A program made the translations under genes and the position numbers. The notes beneath the pieces were generated by a model, which searched no databases, was not told where the DNA came from, and worked only from the letters and a program-made list of their open reading frames with translations. A stretch of DNA of 64,000 bases, from contig NC_133120.1 of assembly GCF_033568475.1 (NCBI RefSeq), forward strand, positions 55,725,499 to 55,789,498, read 5' to 3'. Positions 57,846 through 64,000 of this stretch are shown piece after piece. The DNA is from Henckelia pumila (Eukaryota; Streptophyta; Magnoliopsida; Lamiales; Gesneriaceae). How positions within the stretch are numbered: the first letter of the stretch is position 1; each line of letters opens with the position of its first letter.

Positions 57846-59518
57846 CTTCAGCAAATCCATCCAATGACGCTGCCTCATGTTCAACTCAGCCTGGGTGAAC
57901 AAATATTTCAAAATCTTATGGTCAGTGAAGATCTCGAACTTCTCACCGTACAAATAATGACGTCATATCTTAAGAGCAAAGACAATGGCCGCAAGCTCCA
58001 AATCTTGTACGGGATAGTTATACTCGTGAATCTTCAATTGCCTAGAGGCATAGGCAATTACATGACCTCTCTGCGATAACACACATCCCAAACCCTGGAG
58101 AGAAGCATTGGTGTGAACTACAAAGCCTCCTGATCCAGACGATAGAGCCAACACTGGAACTGTAGTCAGACGACGTCGCAACTCGTGAAAACTCTCTTCG
58201 CACTCCGACGTCCAAACGAAAGGCACGTCCTTCCTCGTCAGCTGAGTCAAAGACTTAGCAATCTGGGAAAAGTTCTCTACGAATTTCCGGTAGTAGCCTG
58301 CCATCCCAAGAAAACTACGATTCTCTGAAACTATCGTTGGATGCGACCAGTTCAAAATGGCTTCCGTCTTACCAGGATCAACGGAAACACCATCTCGTGA
58401 AATCACATGACCAAGGAAAACAACTCGATCAATCCAGAAGTCACAATGCTCAACTTAGCGTACAACTGCCTCTCTCTCAGTATTCAATACTGTACAAAGA
58501 TGGAAAACGTGCTCGTCCACACTGCGAGAATACACAAGGATATCGTCAATGAACACCACCACAAACTTATCCAGAAAGTCGTGAAATACTCTGTTCATCA
58601 AGTCCATGAAGACTGCTGGAGCGTTCGTCAAACCAAACGACATCACTAAGAACTCGTAATGACCATAACGCGTATGAAATGTTGTCTTAGAGATATCCTC
58701 CTCTCTAACCCTCAACTGATGATATCCCGATCGCAGATCAATCTTTGAGTAAACAGAAGTACCCTGTAAGTGATCGAACAGATCATCTATCCGCGGAAGA
58801 GGATACTTATTCTTCACCGCCACTTGATTAAGTTGTCGATAGTGTATGCAAATATGCATCGACCCATATTTCTTCTTAACAAAAAGGACTGGGGCTCGCC
58901 ATGGCGAAACTGTTGGCCAAATATAGCCCTTATCAAAAAGATCTTGAAGTTGCTTCTACAATTCCTTCATCTCTGAAGGAGCTAATCGATAAGGAGCTCA
59001 GGAAATCGGTGTTTTCGTGGAAGTAAGCTTGGAATCTCGTCTGGAAACACATCGGGAAAATCACGGACCACTGGTATCTCCTGGATGTCTGGTCCCTCCA
59101 AGGATGCATCAATGACGTAGATAAGGTAGCCTTCTCCGCCAGACTCTAAAGCACGCCGAGCTTTCAGAGAATAAACCACTGGCATCGGGGGTCGCGCTCT
59201 CTCACCATAAAAATACCACGTATCTCCATCCTCCAGACCAAACTGCACAAACCTCTGATAGCAATCCACTATCGCTTTATAGTTAGTCAGAAGATCTAAA
59301 CCAATGATACAATCGAAATCCTCCATGGCTAAAACCATCAGGTTATCACTAAGCTGATGTCCCTTGAAATCCAAAATGCAACCCATAACTAGACGCTTAG
59401 CCAAAACCTCTTGACCCATAGGAGTCAAAACAACTAGCAATACGTCTAATGGAATATAGGGTAGACTATGCCTCTTCGAATCGTGCCAAAATAAATGAGT
59501 GTGATGCACTAGTATCAA
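57846..59518 (-). pseudogene. Gypsy protease C-terminus, reverse transcriptase and start of RNase H, broken
   Basis: Minus-strand segments read: protease tail (AMEDFDCIIGLDLLTNY), RT palm and fingers ([52 protein letters not shown]), then the RNase H side ([45 protein letters not shown]). Stops occur near 59000, 58958, 58457 and just before 57963. The frame ends at the gag-protease element inserted at 57840/50857, whose target duplication tagtc lies on both sides. Confidence 0.88.
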
Positions 59519-60466
59519 TCAAGACATAAGCAGAAATACCACATAATATATAGGTACATGTAATCATTCGGTCACTGTCTGCCTCCGCCTGCTCCTGGTT
59601 CAGTGCAAAGACCTGCCCCTGAACACGTGTCCGTAAGGAAGAATGACCTCGAGAAGAAGTCTGGCCACTAAATCGGTGCACACCGTCGGATCCAGAGGAA
59701 GAAGAAGAGTTGCCTCCCTGTTTCTTGAAAGACTGGCCTTTCGGCCCCAAAGAGCTAGTCTGTCTAGAAGAAGAACCCATGGACCTGTTCCTACAAATGA
59801 TGTCCTCTACTTGGTGACAACAGCTCACCAAGTCCTCATAAGTCAGATCTCCACCCACGACAACCATCAGGTGAATCTTAGGGTTAAGACCCTGAAGGAA
59901 TAGAGTGTACTGCGCTGTAGTGCTATCGGAAAACTGTGAACAATAAGGGAGAAGCTCGATGAACTTCTGCTGGTACTTGTCAATAGTCATCGTACCCTGC
60001 CGCAAGCTCAACAACTCGCTGGCCTTCGACTGTAGTAGGGCTGGAGGAAAATACAACTTCTCGAAAGCCGCTCGGAACTCTGCCCAAGCAGCAACTCCTA
60101 TGGCTGCTATGATCGGTGTGGAAACGGTCCTCCACTACTTCCTAGCATTTCCATCTAGTAGGAAACCAGTGAATCCATCCTCTGCTCCTCAGTACACTGA
60201 TACTCACGGAAACAGTTCTCTAAGCGATCTATCCAGTCCTCGGCAACTCCCGGTGTCTCGCCACTTATCAATGGCTTCGGACTCATCTGAAGAAAATGAT
60301 GCATGCTGAATCTCCTTCGCTCCTTGCGATGTCTAGGATGATCCCGTCTACGGTCATGACGATCCTCCCAATGACTGCTTCCACTGTCGTGACTCTCATC
60401 GTACTCTGCCATCTGTTCAATAACATCAGATAATGTATTAATCCGCTTGCTAATTCCAAGTTGCAA
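59466..60466 (-). pseudogene. Gypsy gag and start of protease, broken
   Basis: The minus-strand frame from 60466 (MQLGISKRINTLSDVIEQMA) enters the retrotransposon Gag domain (GVAEDWIDRLENCF, then AAWAEFRAAFEKLYFPPAL, LLSLRQGTMTIDKYQQKFIE). A frameshift near 60170 and a TAG at about 60138 break it. The usual CCHC zinc knuckle expected after the Ser-rich VHRFSGQTSSRG segment is absent, apparently deleted. The protease begins at VLIDTSASHSFI, where the catalytic DTG has become DTS, and shifts frame near 59470. Confidence 0.85.
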
Positions 60467-60486
60467 TGCGCTCTGATACCAATAAA

Positions 60487-61873
60487 TGTAGCGACCCTAC
60501 CCGAATCCATTACCTAATCAGAGTTAATAAAGCGCATGCAATAAAATTAAAAGCGTGAATAGCGGAATATTCAAAATACAACAAATCTGATCGACAGAAT
60601 ACAACCGACGATAATCACAATGTATAATATTTATACAACCAAATCGAAAGTTCATGGGGGTCATAACCCTACCGCTAACTCTCGCTGCCTCCGGCACCGG
60701 TCTCATTCCGTTTGCGAGCCTCCTGGACCGTCTAGCCTCAAACCTGCCCCGTCACAAGGTATCCCAAGAACACCAAACACAGGGCGTCAGCGACAACGTT
60801 CAATACAAAAACAATGATATATAGACTAATATGCATCAAGTAAATGACTTTAAAACCCTGTGTAAAATAGTCTGCTCAGGGCACCACCGAATATACAGTA
60901 CCTTTCCAGAGAGCGACTCCGCGGTGGTACTTGTATATTCACCCTATCAACTATAGCGTCAATTCCACCGTCATGGTCGCTCCTAGTGATAGAAAAACCA
61001 GGGGCTGAGCCTCCCCAAAGCCTTACTCGAATCCAAAACAAGACGCAAGGCTCATATGGAAACTGTCAATGACTCACATCTCTCGGGATGTGGTCCAGCG
61101 TAAAATCATGCTTGTGCTAAAGCATTAAATCATGGAAAACATATAGCACATACTCATGCAACATATAAGCATATATATCATGCCGGCTATCTTGGTCAAT
61201 ACTTACGTACCTCTAACAATGCAGGCAATTTCTTGCACCACTAGTCTAGATCTCACGCCTACAAGTTCGCACTATGGTGTCTACAATGTAAATACACATG
61301 TATCAATATTTAAGCTCTAAAAGCCTTAATTAAGATATTCTATACTCCTAAATATTTTTAGGAATCCAAAGCTATACCTGTGTCCGTCGTCGGCCCTTTG
61401 CTGTAGGCCACAGCTCCTCTACGACGCCTGAATCGCTATGCCACTTCCGGAATCCCAAAAAGATGCCTAGAATTCCCTAGATCTAAGTTAGAAGGCTAAG
61501 GAATCAAGAGAAGAGAGGAACTCGGTGTGCTTAGAAATGAATCTTGGCTCCTCTATTTATAGACAGCGAACGGAACGTCCGTTCGGGGTTAGTTGCGTCC
61601 GTTAGCAAACATTGCGTCCGTTCCACCATCGTTGAGTTCGATTGTCACATCACGGTCGTAAGCAATGACGTCACGGATGACATCAGTTGGCCAGAACGTT
61701 GCATCCGTTCCCCAACGTTGATTCCGTTCCACTCAACCCTTCGGGCCATTTTTGATCATTCTGAGTTCGTTTCCGTAGTTCGTAGACTCATCTGAAGCTT
61801 CCTTAATCCCATTTAATTGATAATGACTTAGTGATTAATTCTTAATCACTCAATTTGGGTACGGGTTACTACA
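60487..61873 (-). repeat. 5' LTR of the Tekay-like Gypsy
   Basis: It is 1387 bp. Compared with the left LTR it lacks about 56 bp near 61050 (between two copies of tatggaaactg) and about 15-20 bp near 61670. A TATA box (tctataaatagagg on the minus strand, near 61560) follows the cluster of cgttgcgtccgttcc repeats at 61566-61735. Confidence 0.92.
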
Positions 61874-62409
61874 GAAAAACCCACTAGGACTCAGGTTGCT
61901 GTAGGTTTTATCAAGTCTAACATTTTCAGCAGGTTTGGAATCCCTAGAGCGCTAATCAGCGACCAAGGGACGCATTTTTCAATATAACTATTGAGGCTTT
62001 ACTTAAAAAGTATGGGGTGTATCACAGGGTAGCCATCGCTTACCATCTACAGACGAATGGTCAAGCCAAAGTTTCCAATAGGGAGATTAAGTATATTCTT
62101 GCGAAAACGGTCAATTCGTGGAGAAAAGATTGGAGTATTCGTCTGGATGATGCACTTTGGGCCTACCGAACCGCGTACAAAACTCCTATAGGGATGCCCA
62201 CGCATAGATTAGTTTTTGGGACGGTGTGTTATCTACCAGTTGCGATTGAACATAAAGCCTATTGGGCGATAAAATTCTATAATATGGATTTGGATGAGGC
62301 GGGGGAGACGAGGAAACTGCAACTGCAAGATTTAGAGGAACTATGTTTGGAGGCGAAGGCTTCCTCGCACCACTCCCCCGATCGTCGACCGACGTCGTCG
62401 ATGAAGTGA
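61874..62409 (+). pseudogene. Athila-type integrase relic, right half
   Basis: It continues directly from the left half at 32226: KPTRTQVAVGFIKSNIFSRF, then [15 protein letters not shown] (core Asp), a one-base shift near 61978, [40 protein letters not shown] (core Glu region), and the C-terminal block [35 protein letters not shown]. Motifs are those of Athila/Tat elements. The match fades after [14 protein letters not shown]. It is a host-site relic in which the Tekay-like element integrated. Confidence 0.85.
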
Positions 62410-62473
62410 ATGGGTTATGGTTTTTATTGGGAACAATTTCATATCCTTAACTCGCCTAGCCTTAAACTGCCAC

Positions 62474-62551
62474 ACCTCCACATTCTTTGCCACCATTGCG
62501 GCTCTGTTCGTCACCTCCACATTCTTTGCCACCATTGCGGCTCTGTTCGTA
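62474..62551. repeat. 39-bp tandem duplication
   Basis: Two units of acctccacattctttgccac..gttcgt start at 62474 and 62513. The plus-strand frame across it repeats TSTFFATIAALFV, but no family is recognised. Confidence 0.85.
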
Positions 62552-63206
62552 ATCATTGAAGCCATCTTCGATTTATTCCTATCTGTACAACTTAACCTTG
62601 AATAAGTTGAAGGGGGAAACTGTTGGGCTAGGTTCGAAATAGTCTAGGGTTCAAATACAACCTTCAATCGACCATCTAACAAAGTAAACGAAATTGTGAG
62701 GAAGAAGATCCGCAGCTTCAGTCGCAAAATAGGGGTCTAATTTCTAGATTTTTCTTGCAATTTAGGACAAAATAGAAAGCTTCAAGGGTATGATGAAAAA
62801 AGGTCTTCGTACCCTCTCCGACGACGTACGTGCGATGGGGGCGGCAAAAATCGAAGGCAAGAGAAAGCTGGAATGGAGATGTGATAGGAATGGTGCTAGG
62901 GCTTTTATCCATATACTTTAACAATTTTTTTAAAAAATAATAATGACAAATTATAAGCTCCTAAACCAAATCATAAGTTCTTGAAACTTATAAACTATTT
63001 TTGATAAACACACTCTTAATTTCCTTAATTCACATGTGTACTAATTAACTGTAACTGGATATACCAGCAGACAGCAATACTAAGTAAAACGTAAATGATA
63101 GCGACTGTGTGTTCTCACGTCATAAGTTAATAAATAAATAAAATATGAATGATGTCTTGACACCTTGGAGTTCAACATTGAGATGAAATAAACGTAAAAT
63201 AAAAAA

Positions 63207-63850
63207 AAACAACTTGGATGATGAAAACCAAAATTCTAACCGCTTGAGGAATTAAAAGGGAAAAAAAAGACTGACGTAAGATTATGTTTTATTTAAGGAA
63301 AATAATTTTTTTGGTTTTCAATTTTGAGTTTTGGTTACTAAAATTTCAAAATGTTGTTTTGTATCATTAAATTTTAATTTTCGACTATTAATTTTAATTC
63401 AATTGCTGATGTAATATAGAAAAATACCAAAATGACAAAAATAAATTGATATGATACATGAAATCAACATCTCCAATCATACATGTGTCAACATTCTCAT
63501 ATTAAAATATATATAATAATGTATCGATAAAAGAAAATAAATTTTTTTTAAGGAAACAACAACTTAGATGATGAAAACCAAAATTTTGATTGCTTGAAGA
63601 ACCAATAGGAAGATTATGCTAAAGTTTTGTTTTGGTTTGGGGAGTTATTTCCAATTTCCCCATAAAAAATTAGGCTCACGTAAGATTATGTTTTATTTAA
63701 GGAAAATAATTTTTTTGGTCTTCAATTTTGAGTTTTGGTTACTAAAACTTCAAAGTGTTGTTTTGTACCATTAACTTTTAATTTTCGACAATTTTAATTC
63801 GATTGTTGATGTAATATCGAAAAATATAGCGAAACGACAAAAAATAGAAA
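63207..63850. repeat. Diverged direct repeat
   Basis: Copies at about 63207-63455 and 63556-63850 share aacaactt-gatgatgaaaa, gattatgttttatttaagg and gttttggttactaaaa. The second copy has about 55 extra bases inside. Confidence 0.75.
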
Positions 63851-64000
63851 ATTCTAGATATATACCTTGTAGTGTACACATTGGCTTACACCAACTTACA
63901 ATTTTTTTGGAAGACTAATGTTATGTGTACATAAGGTTTTACATAGAGAGTTATACATCCTATTAAATTAGAAAAGTATATCAAAATTCTTTTAAAATAT

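Larger units (their letters stand above)
32227..61873 (-). mobile_element. Tekay-like Gypsy retrotransposon, host of three later insertions
   Basis: Read on the minus strand, the 5' LTR is 61873-60487 and the 3' LTR 49097-32227, the latter split by a Copia. Both start TGTAGTAACCCG and end GGGTCGCTACA (the left copy ends GCTGCA). A primer site for initiator Met tRNA (ttggtatcagagcg on the minus strand, about 60482-60468) follows the 5' LTR. gag, protease, RT, RNase H, integrase and a chromodomain-like tail follow in Gypsy order, split by the gag-protease element at 50857-57840. Flanking gcaaa and gaaaa are an imperfect target duplication. Several stops and shifts make it inactive. Confidence 0.9.
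62410..64000. other. Non-coding DNA with short duplications
   Basis: No gene is supported. A 39-bp tandem duplication (acctccacattctttgccac) lies at 62474-62551. Two diverged copies of a longer segment (aggaaaataatttttttggt, ttcaattttgagttttggtt, tgatgtaatat-gaaaaat) begin at about 63207 and 63556; their common gattatg landmark is 404 bp apart (63281, 63685). Confidence 0.6.

Noticed and set aside
62417..62605. 62-codon frame with TSTFFATIAALFV repeat
   Set aside because: It spans a 39-bp tandem duplication and has no recognised family or splice partners.
1..64000. CRISPR arrays, tRNA or rRNA genes, bacterial operons
   Set aside because: None was seen; the repeats present are eukaryotic LTRs, satellites and microsatellites, and no tRNA cloverleaf was recognised (primer sites match tRNA 3' ends only).

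Overview
The window is nuclear DNA from a flowering plant. The evidence is a split glutamate-receptor-like gene with GT..AG introns, FAR1-type and Ulp1-type Mutator genes, and Copia and Gypsy retrotransposons of plant type. The retroelement mix suggests an asterid eudicot, perhaps Lamiales, but that is inference. I see no intact host gene: it is a graveyard of one broken host gene and nested mobile elements. The only long intact reading frames are those of two retroelements: a Copia polyprotein and a gag-protease protein.

1-17.5 kb: a glutamate receptor-like (GLR) pseudogene on the + strand (1381-16342) in at least five exons with nonsense and frameshift lesions. Its first intron holds a 6.6-kb Copia element (2021-8595, target duplication CTTAC). 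Its 5-kb intron holds a 1.35-kb fold-back element (10639-11988) and a second inverted-repeat element (13943-15013). A 318-bp tandem duplication covers the GLR stop codon.

17.5-29.9 kb: a 12.4-kb Mutator-like element (MULE), inserted in an AT-rich 100-115-bp repeat array. It carries a FAR1/SWIM-type transposase gene (+) with four in-frame stops and a convergent Ulp1-type protease gene (-) whose predicted catalytic Cys is Ser. A fragment of a polygalacturonase-like host gene lies in one of the Ulp1 gene's introns. To its right are more of the repeat array and a 1.5-kb solo LTR (30406-31926).

32.2-61.9 kb: a nested retrotransposon stack. A Tekay-like Gypsy element (32227-61873, - strand) lies inside an Athila-type integrase relic. 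Its left LTR was hit by a SIRE-like Copia with no recognisable coding sequence (33062-48463, TSD TCCGC). That element was later hit by a very young Copia with an intact ~1300-aa polyprotein (35579-45250, TSD AATGT, LTRs differing at about two bases in 1865). The Gypsy pol was hit separately by a gag-protease-only element of TR-GAG type (50857-57840, TSD TAGTC).

61.9-64 kb: the rest of the Athila integrase relic, then non-coding DNA with short duplications.

The autonomous-looking element is the 35.6-45.3 kb Copia. The gag-protease element and the coding-free Copia would depend on relatives. Boundaries come from reading LTR ends, TG..CA termini, primer sites and target duplications directly; lineage names come from protein motifs and were not checked by search.
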